A DNA stretch of 64,000 nt from Epiperipatus broadwayi (GCA_028023455.1 JAQFVV010013314.1:95836-159835); one strand, 5' to 3'. Positions 36,811 through 50,649 are shown, counted from the first letter of the stretch. Made by a program: numbers and translations. The notes: generated by a model not told the origin, from the sequence alone.

Positions 36811-39000
36811 CTTTATACAAATCAATACGTAACAACTAAAGTTATATTAACACTATGTTCTCTAATACTTGCATGCTTTAATTTAGAAGACATAAATTAT
36901 TGCAGGATTGATTCTGGCACACGACCATTTTGTTAACTCATGAGCAGTAACACCAGTAACCTTTTTTAATGAAAATTAATTTTTTCTTCAGTAATGCAGA
37001 TTACTTTTATTGTTATTTTATTCTATTTTGATATGTGTATTCTAATCTGGTCAAATAAAGCCATATGCAGATACTTTATTCAATTTTATGTACAATAGTT
37101 TTTTATTAAATAATAATTTAAAATAATTTAAGATTTGATGCTGTTTTTCATTGTATGTATTTTCATTCTTGAGAATCATTTATGTTTACAGATCATTATC
37201 TTGATGTCCACATTTGTATCAGATATTAAGAATGTAAATTGAGATAATGTCCCAAAGATTTCATTGCTTTCAAAATAGCCTAAATTTATCTGCTTTTAAA
37301 AAAAGTAATAACATTAAAACAATATTTAAGCTGATTACTTAAAAGAGTGGATTCATCGTAAAATATATTCTGAAGTTTGATAATGGTATTTTAATGTGAT
37401 TGTATCAATCAGATTATGTGGTTAGATTATTGTCAAGAACTCCAAATCTTAGCATCAATATTGCAAAGATGATTTCATCTTAACATAACAGCTCTCATCT
37501 AATAATGTTTTTCAAACATGTGTTTATGCTATTATATAGATATTTAATTATTACCTAATCTTTTGTTACAACATGTGTACAGATATACAAAAGATAGAAC
37601 CTACTATAAAAATGATATTCCATATGGTGTTTGATAAAATACTTAACCCTTTTGCATTCTGACATTTTTTGTTTTACCTGCTGAAAGTTTTTGAAACTAT
37701 TCAACTTTTCTGTTCATATAATTTCTTTATATTATACTAAAACTCAATAAATTGGATTTTATTTATTTTAATTCAATTTTAAAAACAAGTCATATTTAAA
37801 GAAAATAATATTTCACCATTTTAAAAATTGAAAAACTGACATGTAAATAAGAAAATGTACCATAAACATCATCACAGATGTTTATATAAACACTTTTTCT
37901 TAAAATTACATTTTTTTAAATATTAATTTTATTTTAATGTGTATGAAAAATGTAGATTTATGATAAATCTGTCAACTTTTACTTTAAAATCTAATATTTG
38001 TTTTATATAATAATTATAATATTTGAAAAAAATATCAACAACCTGTTAATTCTGACTAAAATGCCTAAGGTCTTATTGTGCAGGATTATAAGAAGTTCAA
38101 GTCCCAAACTTATGCATACCAGAATCAATCCTGGAACATCCTGATCCCAATCCAGTTGCTCTAACAACTGCACTATAATGATATAATACATGTTGTGAAT
38201 CCTTCTTTACATTTCAGTCAAATTTATTAACTTTTATTTCTAAAAATAAAACATAAATAAATAAACTGAAAGTAGAAATGAATATTTCTTTCTTGTTCAA
38301 TATTAATTAATCAATTAGTGTGTAATTATAATCAAAAATGTTTTATAAACAAGAAAACAATCACTTTTTTTTTTCAAAGTCTTTACATGAAAATTAGAAC
38401 AGAAGGTAGTGAATACCTTCTGTGCATTTTTTCTGTCATAGAATAAAGGTGCAATGTGTGTAAGATACTGACATCTTCTGATTTTTTTCAATTAAAATAT
38501 CAATAAAGCATTAGGAGAAATCTATTTTATAAAAGAGATCATTATTACTTAGGATAGTGTCAATACTATGTTATAATGTTGAAAAGCAATTGCATTTTTC
38601 TGAGGAAACAGCCAATGATTCTCAACAAATATGAAAGTTATTAAATTAAAGTAATTTACATTTAGTTGCCTATGTGAATTTATGCTAATGCATAAGTAGA
38701 TGACCCACATAATCACAAGAGGATAACATCTTGCCTTTAAAATTTGTCCCATACAAATAGAACCATCCCTGCTATTATTTTAAGTAATATAAAAATTCTT
38801 TACTCTCTGTTATAGTAAGGCAATAGGAAAATAGGTGCATTGATATATAAAACTTGAGTTTGGCTGTAGTCATGAATATTATTTGGGTTAGCAATTTAAA
38901 CGGTACTCTTCTTTCCTATTAATGTATTTATATATCAATCAAATTTTATACAGCTTAAGTCAACAAAGAAAAACTGAAAAACTTAAAACAGATTTAATTA
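36811..39000. other. Intronic A+T-rich DNA
   Basis: No gene seen apart from the SINE-like segment at 38068-38185. Confidence 0.5.
38068..38185 (-). repeat. Degenerate tRNA-derived SINE
   Basis: - strand: TAGTGCAGTTGTTAGAGCAA gives a box A-like start, followed by TTCCAGGATTGATTCTGG, close to a T arm with box B (GGTTCGATTCC). The head resembles a tRNA, but the stems are imperfect and a non-tRNA body follows. Confidence 0.55.
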
Positions 39001-39297
39001 GAGCATTTAGATGTGGATGGTAACACAAAAAATATACATAGCAACTGGGAAAAATAGCTTTAATTCACTTAAACAAAATATAGTTAACACAGTGCATATA
39101 ATATTGATCACATATTGTTTTACTCAGTGGTATTTATCATTATTAAAATATGTATATACTATTTATATTATTCTATTTACTGCATTTTATTTGATTGAAA
39201 ATTCAATATACACTTTTGCTTTCATGATGAATTATTTAATTTCAAATTAAATGAATTTCTTTTATTAATATAACCACATATAACTTTATATTTTCAG

Positions 39298-39420
39298 ATA
39301 TGCAGTTTACTAAAAACTCAAGCTATTAAAAGGAAATGGGATGAGGAATCTAAAGAGCCTTATGCTTTTAATGATAAAATTTGGATTGGTTATGAAGATC
39401 TTGAAAGTGTAAAAGAAAAG
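39298..39420 (+). CDS. Chitinase-like (GH18) gene, next exon
   Basis: It encodes 41 residues: ICSLLKTQAIKRKWDEESKE, PYAFNDKIWIGYEDLESVKE and K. It continues YFE of the previous exon into the GH18 phrase YYEICxLL...KWDxExxxPYAxxxxxWVGYDDxxSxxxK. The acceptor is TATTTTCAG (ends 39297) and the donor GTATCT follows at 39421; both phases are 0. The WIGYED block corresponds to the WVGYDD element that precedes the final barrel helix. The preceding intron (33631-39297) is 5.7 kb. Confidence 0.92.
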
Positions 39421-39518
39421 GTATCTACTTATATAACCAATTAAACCTCATATAACTATTATATAATACTGAATAATATTAATTTAATTTAGGCTATTTA
39501 TAAAAAACACAATTTCAG

Positions 39519-39556
39519 TTTGTTATGAATGTCTTGAAAATGTAAAAGGAAAAGGA
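39519..39556 (+). pseudogene. Decayed partial copy of the preceding GH18 exon
   Basis: About 38 bases starting TTGTTATGAATGTCTTGAAA match the end of the exon at 39298-39420 (39387-39424) with a few substitutions. They are preceded by an acceptor-like ATTTCAG, and the donor GT is changed to GA. It lies 130 bases downstream of the original and looks like a local tandem duplication of the exon's 3' part that has lost its donor. Confidence 0.6.
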
Positions 39557-39611
39557 TCAATATATAATTTAATATTTTTCAGTTGATTGCCAGTGTGATC
39601 CAACTGAAATA

Positions 39612-39713
<102 letters not shown>

Positions 39714-39763
39714 ATGAAATAATAAATTTAACAGTTTACAAACTATTACAAACAATCCTTAAA

Positions 39764-39815
39764 TCCACAGAAGTACTTTCGGTTAATTTCTTAAACCTGC
39801 CTCAACTGCCATTAA
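39764..39815 (-). ncRNA. Degenerate hammerhead motif in PLE2 3' tail
   Basis: - strand: CAG (39806-39808) pairs with CTG (39768-39770). Core TTGAGGC (39799-39805) and one extra A are followed by stem II GGTT/AACC with a long loop. Then GAAA (39777-39780), palindromic AGTACT (39772-39777) and U at the cleavage position (39771). Core positions C3 and A9 differ from consensus. Confidence 0.45.
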
Positions 39816-39845
39816 ATTCAAAATCAAAAGCAGAAGCAAACATCA

Positions 39846-40154
39846 TCAATTCAAATTCCATGAATCTTGTATTTTAATGTTAGCAGCTTGTCGATTTATT
39901 AAATGCATTTTATTCCTGTTTATAAAAATTGCCTCTTTAATTTTTCTTTTACAATGGTTTCTCTCTTCATGAAAAATTTTTACATTTTCAAAATCAAATT
40001 TAAATTTATATTTACATGTTTTTTCATGATCAAAGAAAACTGAAGGAGATATTAAATCACCATTATTTTTACTTTTTACATGCTTATATAACAATTCATG
40101 CTCCTTCAATCTTTTCTCAATACTGCACCTAGATTCACCTATATATGATAGCAT
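39846..40154 (-). pseudogene. PLE2 GIY-YIG nuclease region
   Basis: Reads MLSYIGESRCSIEKRLKEHE, then FDHEKTCKYKFKFDFENVKI and RKIKEAIFINRNKMHLINRQ. This is the whole nuclease core and C-terminal helix region, in a different frame from the RT part. Confidence 0.8.
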
Positions 40155-41225
40155 ACAATCACAAAAAAATTGATATATGACATTACTTTTCTGTTGACAG
40201 GTATGAAATCCTTAGAATTATTGACTAATTTATTAATATTGTTTGGAATGTAGAATGAAACATTAAACACATTCTTATATAAATCCTTAAAAAATTTCAC
40301 TTGTGGATTTGAAATAAATGGAATAGATATCCATTGTTTACTATTAATCTTCATTTCCTTTAAATTATTATAACTTTTTTTAAATTGACATAAAGTATTG
40401 TTTATTTGTTCCATTTTATAACCAACATCAAGCAATTCCTTGGCAAATATTTCAATATTTTTCAGTTTATCACTTTGGTAACGACATAATTTTTCATTCC
40501 GAAACAAAAAAGATCTAAAACTTGCCATCTTATGCATCATTGGTACTTTTGATTTACAATTTATATATTCTCTTTTTTGCAGTGGCTTAATTATTAGTTT
40601 ATAATTTAATATACTGTTATCTCTTGTAATCATTAAATCTAAATATTTAATATTATTGTCCTGTTCTTTTTCAATAGTCCATTTCAAGCCATTCAACTTA
40701 TTTAATTCCTCTACAAGTAAATTTATACTATTAGTATTTCCACAAACAAAAACATCATCCACATATCTTTTGTAAATTTTAATATCTCCAAAAGTACATA
40801 TATTTAAAATACTACTCTCATATGTAGATAAAAAGAAATTGCAAACTTGTGCAACTACAGGCAGACCCATAGGCCAACCTTTAGACATCTTATAATATTG
40901 ACCTTCAAAAGATGGAACAATGTTATCAATAAAAATTTTTAAGGAATCAACAATAAATTTTATCATATATTTACAAATACTTTTACTTTTTAATGCCTGT
41001 TCAATTATTTTTATGGAATTCATTCTATCAATAGATCCATACATTTCTGTAACATCCAATGAAGCAATAACATCATTTTCATCAATCATCAAATTTTTAA
41101 TACTATTTGCAAAGTCAAACGATGAAGCAATAGTATTTTCCCAAATCCGAAAAAGTCTTGTAAAAGTTTACCAATATTTTTAGAAATCTAATACATGAAT
41201 AAACCACCAAAATCTATCATAACTC
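40139..41225 (-). pseudogene. PLE2 reverse transcriptase region
   Basis: The open part (41092-40139, 317 residues) contains SLDVTEMYGSIDRM (motif A), KGWPMGLPVVAQVCNFF (motif B), YKRYVDDVFVCG (motif C, catalytic YVDD), then IKYLDLMITRD and the thumb. The fingers region with PRIFANINLHK lies upstream at about 41215-41285 in other frames with stops. A one-base deletion near 40195 (relative to PLE3) throws the frame off just before the nuclease. Confidence 0.8.
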
Positions 41226-41308
41226 ACAAAGGATTAACTTCTTTATGTAAGTTTATATTTGCAAAAATACGAGGACATATAGCACAAGAAGGATATATAC
41301 ATTATTAC

Positions 41309-41662
41309 TTAAAACTTTATTTTAGCACTTTTTAAAATATTGTTAATACATTTTATTCTTTGACCATCCATATTATAATCTTCAATCAAAAAGAAAACAA
41401 GTTTGTCCATTTGAATTTTAATTTTATAAATATATTGATATTTTGTCAACAAGCACATATGTAAATCTTTGTCCTCTTTCAAACAAATCATATTATCATT
41501 CTTCAATCTCCGTTTAAATTCCAAAATAGCCAATTGCCATGATTTATCATAAATCATTGTATTAAATTTATTACAATTAATTTTCTTAATAATATCATCA
41601 GCAAAATTATCATTACCAGGAATCATTTCAAATGAATTTTGAACAGCTGCAATTAGTTCCAA
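41309..41662 (-). pseudogene. PLE2 N-terminal region
   Basis: An open frame of 117 codons including LKNDNMICLKEDKDLHMCLL, which fits the conserved block before the RT fingers in Penelope proteins (usually DKG-containing). A stop separates it from the RT region. No other motif is visible in this part. Confidence 0.6.
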
Positions 41663-41848
41663 ATTATAATCATTCCAAATACCACTGCGTATTTAGCTCC
41701 GTGGCTTAAAACATATTTCTGAATTAAATTCATCCTATTATTTGATAAGTTAATAAAGTTTAACTTATTATAAGCATGTGGATATCGCTTATTAAATAAA
41801 AAATCAACCTTTTTCTCAAATTTATTATATAATTTACGTTCAATTAAT

Positions 41849-42838
41849 ATGAAAGTATATGAGAGTAGTATTTTAAATATATGTACTTTTGGAGATATTA
41901 AAATTTACAAAAGATATGTGGATGATGTTTTTGTTTGTGGAAATACTAATAGTATAAATTTACTTGTAGAGAAATTAAATAAGTTGAATGGCTTGAAATG
42001 GACTATTGAAAATGAACAGGACAATAATATTAAATATTTAGATTTAATGATTACAAGAGATAACAGTATATTAAATTATAAACTAATAATTAAGCCACTG
42101 CAAAAAAGAGGATATATAAATTGTAAATCAAAAGTACCAATGATGCATAAAATGGCAAGTTTTAGATCTTTTTTGTTTCGGAATGAAAAATTATGTCATT
42201 ATCAATGTGATAAACTGAAAAATATTGATATATTTGCCAAGGAATTGCTTGATGTTGGTTATAAAATGGAACAAATAAACAATATTTTATGTCAATTTAA
42301 AATAAGTTATAATAATTTAAAGGAAATGAAGATTAATAGTAAACAATGGATATCTATTCCATTTATTTCAAATCCACAAGTGAATTTTTTTAAGGGTTTA
42401 TATAAGAATGTGTTTAATGTTTCATTCTATGTTCCAAACAATATTAATAAATTAGACAATAATTCTAAGGATGTCATACCTGTCAAGCGGAAAAGTAATG
42501 TCATATATCAAATTTTTTGTGATTGTATGCTATCATATATAGGTGAATCTAGGTGCAGTATTGAGATTGAAGGAGCATGAATTGTTATATAAGCATGTAA
42601 AAAAGTAAAAATAATGGTGATTTAATATCTCCTTCAGTTTTCTTTGATCACGAAAAAACATGTAAATATAAATTTAAATTTGATTTTGAAAATGTAAAAA
42701 TTCTTCATGAAGAGAGAAACCATTGTAAAAAAAAAATTAAGGAGGCAATTTTTATACACAGGAATAAAATGCATTTAATAAATCGACAAACTGCTAACAT
42801 TAAAATACGAGATTCGTGGAATTTGAAGTGATGATGTT
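41849..42838 (+). pseudogene. PLE3 RT (C-terminal part) and GIY-YIG
   Basis: The 243-codon frame (41849-42580) includes YKRYVDDVFVCG, IKYLDLMITRD, the thumb, and the linker into CDCMLSYIGESRCSIE. A deletion of a few bases after CSIE (near 42563) breaks the frame. The rest of the nuclease follows in another frame to about 42838 (FDHEKTCKYKFKFDFENVKI, KLIKRQ-like end), also with a stop. Because PLE2 and PLE3 carry different frame breaks, neither copy alone is intact. Confidence 0.8.
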
Positions 42839-42863
42839 TGCTTCCGCTTTTGATTTTGAATTT

Positions 42864-42912
42864 AATGGCAGTTGAGGCAGGTTGAAGAAATTCACCAAAA
42901 GTACTTCTGTGG
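42864..42912 (+). ncRNA. Degenerate hammerhead motif in PLE3 3' tail
   Basis: Same arrangement as in PLE2: CAG (42869-42871) with CTG (42907-42909), core TTGAGGC (42872-42878), stem II GGTT...CACC (weakened), AAAA in place of GAAA (42897-42900), palindromic AGTACT (42900-42905), U42906. Further decayed than PLE2. Confidence 0.4.
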
Positions 42913-43029
42913 ATTTAAGTATTGTTTGTAAAAGTTTGTAAACCTTTAAATTTATTATTTCATTTATAATTACAATTTTTTTTAATTAACGGACATTTTA
43001 TTTATTTTACACACACACATATATATATA

Positions 43030-44187
43030 TATTATAATGGTCGGGGAGTATCAGAGTTTTACAGTATCTGCCATACAAGAGCACCACTAGGCTATTTGAA
43101 CCTGGAAAATTTATACAGTAGGCAGATACTTATAGTAATTTCCAAAATTTAAATAAGTATGACCGAAATGCCCCAGTCATTAGCTCATGGAGCAGCAGAG
43201 ATAATATATATTTTAATTTTAAAGAAATAAAGATTATGAAAAATAAGAATAAGCCACTGCCAGATTAATAATACACAGAAACATTTACTTTGCACATATA
43301 TACAACTCAGAATTATTTTATTATAATGTTTACTTTAGAATTTGATTTACTTTTTAATTTTTTATTTTATAAGTTTTCAGAGATGAATTAATTAATATAT
43401 TATTAGAGTGTTGAGTATGGATAGACTACATAGATTGCACTCAAAAAAGAAAATATTCTATATCCCTTATTTAAACCTAGGCCAAAAGTTCACAGTCAAA
43501 CTAATGCTAATCTATCTGATATATCAATGTATTAAATGCAGCATGAATATGACAGCACAATACCATACTGTCAGAAATATGCATCTGAACAGCATGGTTG
43601 TATAGAAGAAATTGTCTCTCATCCAGTACAGGAATAATATGCCAGTCTGGCGAGAAGAACAATAAAAAAGAAAACTGCATAGGAAGGGGTTGTGGTCCTT
43701 TTTGCCATCTTACTATTCCATTCCATAGGCTAAAGGGGTGATCCAAGGACAAGGGAATACTGTCTGCTTCTGATGGTCAGTAAAAAATTGGACTTATTTT
43801 GCCCAAGTGTAGCATATAATGTGATCCTGCATGTAGCAGATCTTCATGCTACATTTACTAATTACACCAATACATCCAATCCATTGACCCAATTTAATTG
43901 CAAAACAAATAACTTAAGATTTACTCTCCCTTAAACTAACATAACTTTACTAATCTATGCAGCCATTCATGCTTGACATAAATTTAACATGATTTAGTAA
44001 AATGTTTTAGCTTAATGTGAAAAAAAACAAAAAACATAATAAACATTTAAAAGAATGGAGCAATTAAATTAATGGAAATGATTTTAAAACTACATATGAT
44101 AAAAATAATTATTAATGATTTAATTTGGTCAGATAGGAATTTCTATTTCTATTTAAAAATTGGAAATATTTATACTTAATGTTCATG

Positions 44188-44233
<46 letters not shown>

Positions 44234-44998
44234 CTTACAGTTTAAAAGTCCATCCTTAATAGCTGCTTGTAATTTGGATCCAGTGTTAATTCCCATGATG
44301 TCCTGGAGAGACCAGTATGCCATTTGCCATTCTATTGGTATTCATCCGAAGGTCCTCTACTGTAGCTGGTATACCTTTTGCTGCCTTTTATTGCAGAACC
44401 CTGGTGTCCTGGGGTACACAATATAGGAAAACAATATTTCATTTCTTCTTTTAGAAAAACTGAAGGGATTGAAAGTGCGTCTTTTCAATCCCTTCTCCTA
44501 CAACTCTCATGGACTTAACACATATAGCACACATAATAAATTATTTCCAATCTTTACCTTTTTATATTAAAATTGCAGATTGACTCGCCATGACATTATG
44601 ATGATGGTGATCCTTTCACTGTGGTCCATTTTCTGAGGGATATTTTCATTGGCTATTCTGTTCTTATTGTTTTTCTCTGTCTGACCTTTAATTATAAATT
44701 TTGAGATGCCCAAGGGCTAGTTTACTTAAGACTAATTAAAAATAATCATTTCTATTTTTAGCCTTTTTACACAAGAGAATTAATTAAATTTTGTAAAGAT
44801 ATATTTTAATCTTTATTAAGTTTTTTCTTAAAATTTAGTTTTAAAATACTTTTTTAAAGTTTTCTTTTAATAATTTTCCATCTGTGTGATTTTATATATA
44901 TATATAAGTTTAGATGACTTAATTTTTAAAAACAAATTTTTATTTGTGAACTTTTTATTTTTAATTTCTAATTTTATTTATTAGAATGTGTGCCTGTT

Positions 44999-45046
<48 letters not shown>

Positions 45047-45050
45047 ACTG
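43030..45050 (+). repeat. 2.1-kb dispersed repeat, copy B
   Basis: Collinear with 21780-23850 (see there). A TA insertion lies at 44191-44230, and the copy ends at GTTACAATATATATA followed by a TA tract to 45043. The - strand frame at 43507-43752 does not match the frame in copy A, so the repeat is probably non-coding. Confidence 0.6.
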
Positions 45051-48000
45051 GTTGGTTTTGTCTGTTCATATAACAAGATCTAGCATCTAGGCAAAAGTAC
45101 CTCAAGTTTAATCATGTACAAAATACATAAGTCAGGAACATTTATGAACTCTGCCTCATTTGCCTATTTTCCAGATCTACCAACTTATGAGCAACAATCC
45201 CGATGATACCGACCAATCTAATTTATCTCTCTCCACCGGCATCGCAAAGCACAGTCACAAAGAAACTCTAATTGGAATGATAGTATAGTAAAGCATTTAT
45301 CATAAGATTTAATATATCTAAAAGATTGTTCCTTTCACATTAATTATATAGATAGAATTAGCAGGAGACCATCTAGTCAGAGCAAGCATAATTTATTAAT
45401 CAAAATATAATATTTAAAATAATGAAACAATGATTCTGAAAGTTATTATATATGTAAAATTTATTAATTTAAATAACATAGGTGTAAGCAATTTGATTAT
45501 AATTCTACTTTAATCATCATTGACCTCTTTCCATTTATAAAAGGAGATTTATCTTTTATTATTTAAGAAATGACAAAAATATGCATTAATGTATTATTTT
45601 ATTGCAGCTGATCTATGTGCAAATAATCTAGAAATTACAATATCTCTAAATACAATTAAACAACACTATATACAAGTATATAAATGGCTTATAAGTCCAT
45701 CCCTAGGAAAAAGAGATTATTTTATTATTGAAATAAGATTATCATTAATAAATGAAGGAATCTCCATTTATGCTGAGTAAGAATGGTTGTGGGAGAGTTA
45801 ATTTAGAATAAATATAATTGTGTCACAAATTGACACACACATGAAAATATTAATAATTATTATAAAGAAATCTGCTTAGTAGAATCAGAACATTACAGCT
45901 TAGGGATATTCATAGTTTGTATTTGGAACTAGAGCTTACAACAGCAGTACACGCATGGTGGCAATTTATGTAATCTACTCATGGATTCTAGAAGGTGCTT
46001 CTGAAAATTCATTGAAAGAAATAAAAGTCAATATATGCCTGCGAGTTTGGCAGAATTGGTTTATCAAACAAATAACAGTCTGCTGTGAGTACATGCAGGG
46101 AACAAAGCACAATATATAGGAAAACATGAGTGAAAGAACCTGTATGGACACAATGCTTTGAACAACACTTATATAAAACTTTAAAAATACTTAATTAATT
46201 ACTACCTATATATTATGATTTGAATACTAAACAATAAGGGAAAGCTTAAATTCATTAATAAAATGACAATATTTTGAAATAGAAATCCCTTTCCCCTGTT
46301 ACCTTAATTTATATATAAAACTTCCCACAAACATAAAAAAAACATTAAAACAAACAAAAATTTGGTATTAAGTTTTTTGAGTTAGGTGGTGGTTATTGAT
46401 TTTATAAATTAGAATATTGATTTAATTTTATATAAAAAGATTTGAACTTTTAGAATTAGCGCTATTATTTTAAATTAAAATGAAAACATTTCTGAGAAAG
46501 ACAGATTTCTACTGTTTTTTGGCAATCACACTATAATATAATTAAGTTGTTTCCCCAAATTTTCAAGCATCCACTGTAATTAAAATAACAAACTTGTTTT
46601 AATTAAAAGAAAGTAAACTGATCTTCCAATGAAAAAAAGAGGGGGGGGGGTGTAAAAGAGAGAGTGAACATTCTTGCAAATTTAGAAAGTTATTGGCATA
46701 TTATTTAGAGTACAAAATAACCAAAATATGAAATATAGTTGCCACACAAAAGTGAAATAAGAAACTAAAATTATTTACTACAGGCTCAATGATAGGAGAA
46801 ATATGAAAAGAATTTATAGAGTTGAACACATTTTAACAGATAAGGTAAGAATTTACAAATTATATTAAATTGATAATATATTTCTGATCTTAAGATCAGC
46901 TAAAAAATATATTACATTTAAAGAAATGGTTAGACAAGAAATTTAGATTAATGTTAAGATTATTCACATAAGTTAATGAGTTATAGCAGCAATATGAATT
47001 GGTTATCTTGTTCATTACTGATGGCGGGTATTGGATGATTTGAAAACATCCATCACAGACTAGATCTAGTTTTTACCATATTTGCTCAGGCAGGTAGCAC
47101 TTTCAGTATTCAGAATATATGTACACATCAATAATTCATGGGTGTCAAGATTCTGGGTGATGATATTGGGAAAAATGGCATTTTGAAACAGCAAGAAAAG
47201 TGAAGCTTATCTATTCATGGCACATTGGATCAGAGACAAAATAAGGATGGATTTGGTTTACCATTGCTCTTATTAAATTATTTGCACTTCTTGGATGTTC
47301 AATTCCAGCACTATTTATACCATTTTGAAGTTGTTCTGGAATGTGTTTAGCTACTTGGCCTAAGACAATTTATCTACTTTGTGATTTGTAATGTACAGAC
47401 TGGTTGCACACCTTTGTTCTGTTAAGTTTTAAGACAATGCAATCCTGCTAAGAATTTCTCAAACAATTGTTTTAAAATATAATATTAGATTTTAAAACAA
47501 ATTTGAAGTGGACAAAATTTCCACTAATAGATTTTATATTATTGTTATAAAATTATAACATTTTAATTTGGACTAATGGATTTCTAGTTAATTGACTTAA
47601 TTGCATTCGAGAATATTTGGCAGGATTGTATCACCTTTTTCTGACCATCATTACAAAAATAAATAATAAAATGTAATATAATTTTAAAACTACAAATTAA
47701 TATAGTATATTCTGATATTATAAATATTTTACAAGAAGTCTTCCCTCATTTATGATCTATATATATCCATTACAGACATATACAAATTAAAATATGAAAA
47801 TATTTATTTATTGAAGATGTTTAGATTAAGATATTTATACATATCTACATCAGTGATTATTTTAATAATTAAGTGAAAATGTATTAATAGATGCATATAT
47901 AAGTTTAAGGATGGAGTTTGAATATGGTTTGGTAGTGGGAAATTCTTAGTGGGCTGTAAAGCTCAATCTGAGTATCAGATTGACTGCTTCAATATATATA

Positions 48001-50440
48001 TATCAGGTATGAAGCACTGCTTCAATATATATATATCAGGTATGAAGCATCCATGTATTGAACAGAATGAGTGCTTCCATAGAAAAATTCACTAAAACTT
48101 TCAAAAGCTTTAATTAAAATTCAATTTAAAAAATTCAGTTTCAATTTTTTTTTGCCATTAGTTGTGTTATTTTTATATACAAAGAATGACTTTGAGCAAC
48201 ACATTACTGGCTGATTGTAAGAAGCTCAAACAATGCTAAAATCTAATTTACAGGTAAAACTTGAGAATGTTAAAAGCATTTAAAGATATAAATATATTGC
48301 TAATGTATTATCTATATTTAAAGTAATCACAATCTGATTAATATAAAAAAGAAGAATGAACAATTTAAATTTTGTTTGAAATTTCTTTTGACTTTCAATT
48401 TTTTTATAGACAGTTGAATTGTTTTATATACATCAAAGAATGAGTTTGTCCAATGCATTATTGGTTGATTATTTATTTTCTATATTTAAACTAATCATGA
48501 TCTTATTAAAAGGTAAGATAGTTCCAGATTTTTCTAGATGTGCATAATATGTATATATTAGATATTATGTAAAAATTGTTATGGCAAGTAAAATAAGAAC
48601 ATGCTGGTCTTCTAGATGGACTTCATGACCCAGCAATCTCCACCACTGAAGGTATCAAAGTGGAATGTAGGCCATCACTTTATTACTATTTTGTATGCTG
48701 TAAAGCCAGATTATGTAAGTGACTATATTACATTATATAAGTATAATAGTATAAGGGTTAATCTATTTTAATAGATACTTAAGCTGCATCTACAGTCAGG
48801 TTTCACTAGAGAGGAAATGTATATTTAGTGGGGTCAAATTAATAATACATTACGAAATATATCTCCATCTGTATCTCTATGGCTAGTCTATTTCTTTGAT
48901 AATATGAATCTTTTAAACTCAATGTATAATTATAATTGTGCAAATCATATACAATATTTAATCAATATAAAACTAAGTCAAAAGTATCATAATAATGACC
49001 ACAGAGTAATCAGTTATTATTCTTAATACAACAGGATTTTGAAATAATGGGCAAAATAAGCTAAATACACTTTATCTAAATTTATTAAGTTGAAGATATG
49101 AATTTTAATATCTTCACTAAAGAATCATAAAATTAAATACAGTAAAATGAAATTTTGAGAAATAAAATAGATAAAAGTATAGATACAACTGCTGTATAGA
49201 ATAAAAAATAGATGTTAAATAAACAATGGATATAATTATTTTACATTAGAATAAGTAAATTTAAAGTTTACAAATGTAATCTTAGGCAAGATTTACAATA
49301 GGTTTCTTATTTACTTTAAACAAGAAATTGAAGAGTTAATTTTTGAACATTCATTTTAAATTATAAGCTATAGCTTTAAATACTAAGATTTAAAGCATAC
49401 TTAGAGCTGTCTATGGTGTTTTGAGAAGTTGTTACCTGACTTCTCAGCAGCTTGTCCATCAGCACTTCTGGATGTCAGGTGGCAGAAAATATTGATCTTC
49501 AGATAGGCAGCATGATTTTAGTTGTAATCTCCTTGCAGCAGGATTTTGGCAGGAATGTCTCCCATCTCCATAATGATAATGATACACCATTTTGCATGTA
49601 GCATGGGACTAGAGATTACCATTTCCTACTTCAATATATTAAAATTAACACTGGAATGGTGTATAGTAGCAATGCTTCTTTAAATTATACAGTATATTTT
49701 TTTATAATATAAAACCCAGCATATTTATATTCGGCTGAGATCAACTCATAATTTTAATAAACAGATTATATTTTCCATGAGTAAATCCATTAGCACCTTC
49801 AAACATTGATATTTTTAATAACTAAAATAGCTTCAATCCTTTGTTTTACTCTTTTAACAGAATGTTTAGCAATACTTCCAGTTGGCTAAATCTTGCTTAT
49901 GAGGAAAATGTAATTTTAAGAAAATATTGTCAAAACCAAAATTTGGACTTCATCCTCATGTTATATTAAAACAGGTGCATATGGATGATTTTTGTTTACA
50001 ACCTGTTTTAAGTCAAACTTATAAATTTTATGAAATGATTAAACAACATGACACTTATATAAATATCATGGTGGTATTTCGACTACACATTATACATGCA
50101 CTGTTAAGTGTGTAAAATATAAATTGACTTTGAAATTTAAACAAACAATAAATTAAAACATATAATGACTTTGGAATAAATATCTGATGCAAAATAACTA
50201 TACCAATTATATTAGATATTATATTTGCATATATGTGTGCAGAGTCACATATATAACCATGTTAGCTACTTTAGATGGGTACTCTTTAAGGGTTTAAACC
50301 TGGCACAGATAGAGATGTGTGGGTAAATAGATGAAACATATATAATGAAGGAAATATATTATTTCAAGATTAGCTATTAGGTAAAAATTCTTGTGACAAG
50401 TAAAATAAAAATATTAAAAATTATGTAGCGTGCTTCCATT
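45051..50440. other. Intronic A+T-rich DNA
   Basis: No supported gene. A perfect short duplication of about 33 bases lies at 47988-48050 (GCTTCAATATATATATATCA twice). Slightly richer stretches at 45150-45260, 47010-47420 and 49390-49640 show no recognisable motif. Frames such as 45589-45780 and 49927-50115 have no family signature. Confidence 0.45.
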
Positions 50441-50514
50441 CCTAAAAACGTCATGCTTTATATATATATAATGAAACTTGAATATATTCCCAATAACGGT
50501 AAACAACTAAAAAT

Positions 50515-50632
50515 AGTCTTGCATTGGTGGCCGAGAGGTCAGTGCGACTGTCTTGCACTTGCAGGCAGTTGCCCGGGTTGCTGGTTCGCGTCCCGGACAA
50601 TGCTATGACACTTAAAAAAAAAAAACTTGTAA
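50515..50632 (+). mobile_element. tRNA-derived SINE with poly(A) tail
   Basis: Begins GGTGGCCGAGAGGTCAG (box A, Leu/Ser tRNA-like). It has GGTTCGCGTCC (box B) about 50 bases on, then GGACAATGCTATGACAC and a run of twelve A (50611-50623). A second copy at 54728-54822 shares box A, box B and the GATGCTATGACA tail. It interrupts the outward 3' tail of the left PLE5 copy: flanking PLE sequence is found on both sides in the right-hand copy at 51250-51300. Confidence 0.75.
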
Positions 50633-50649
50633 TATAATATAAATAAAAA

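Larger units (their letters stand above)
41849..42965 (+). mobile_element. Penelope-like element PLE3, inverted partner of PLE2
   Basis: Starts abruptly in the RT domain at the position equal to about 40825 of PLE2 and runs to the same 3' terminus. The two form an inverted repeat with arms of about 1.1 kb and a 1-kb spacer (PLE2's own 5' part). Nucleotide similarity of the arms is very high, with scattered substitutions and small indels on both sides. Confidence 0.85.

Noticed and set aside
45589-45780. Possible additional exon after an acceptor-like TTGCAG
   Set aside because: The frame has no GH18 or other domain similarity and would interrupt two exons that join perfectly in phase.
50526-50600. 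Functional tRNA gene
   Set aside because: Boxes A and B are present, but the acceptor stem does not pair, a poly(A) tail follows, and a second diverged copy exists; it is a SINE.
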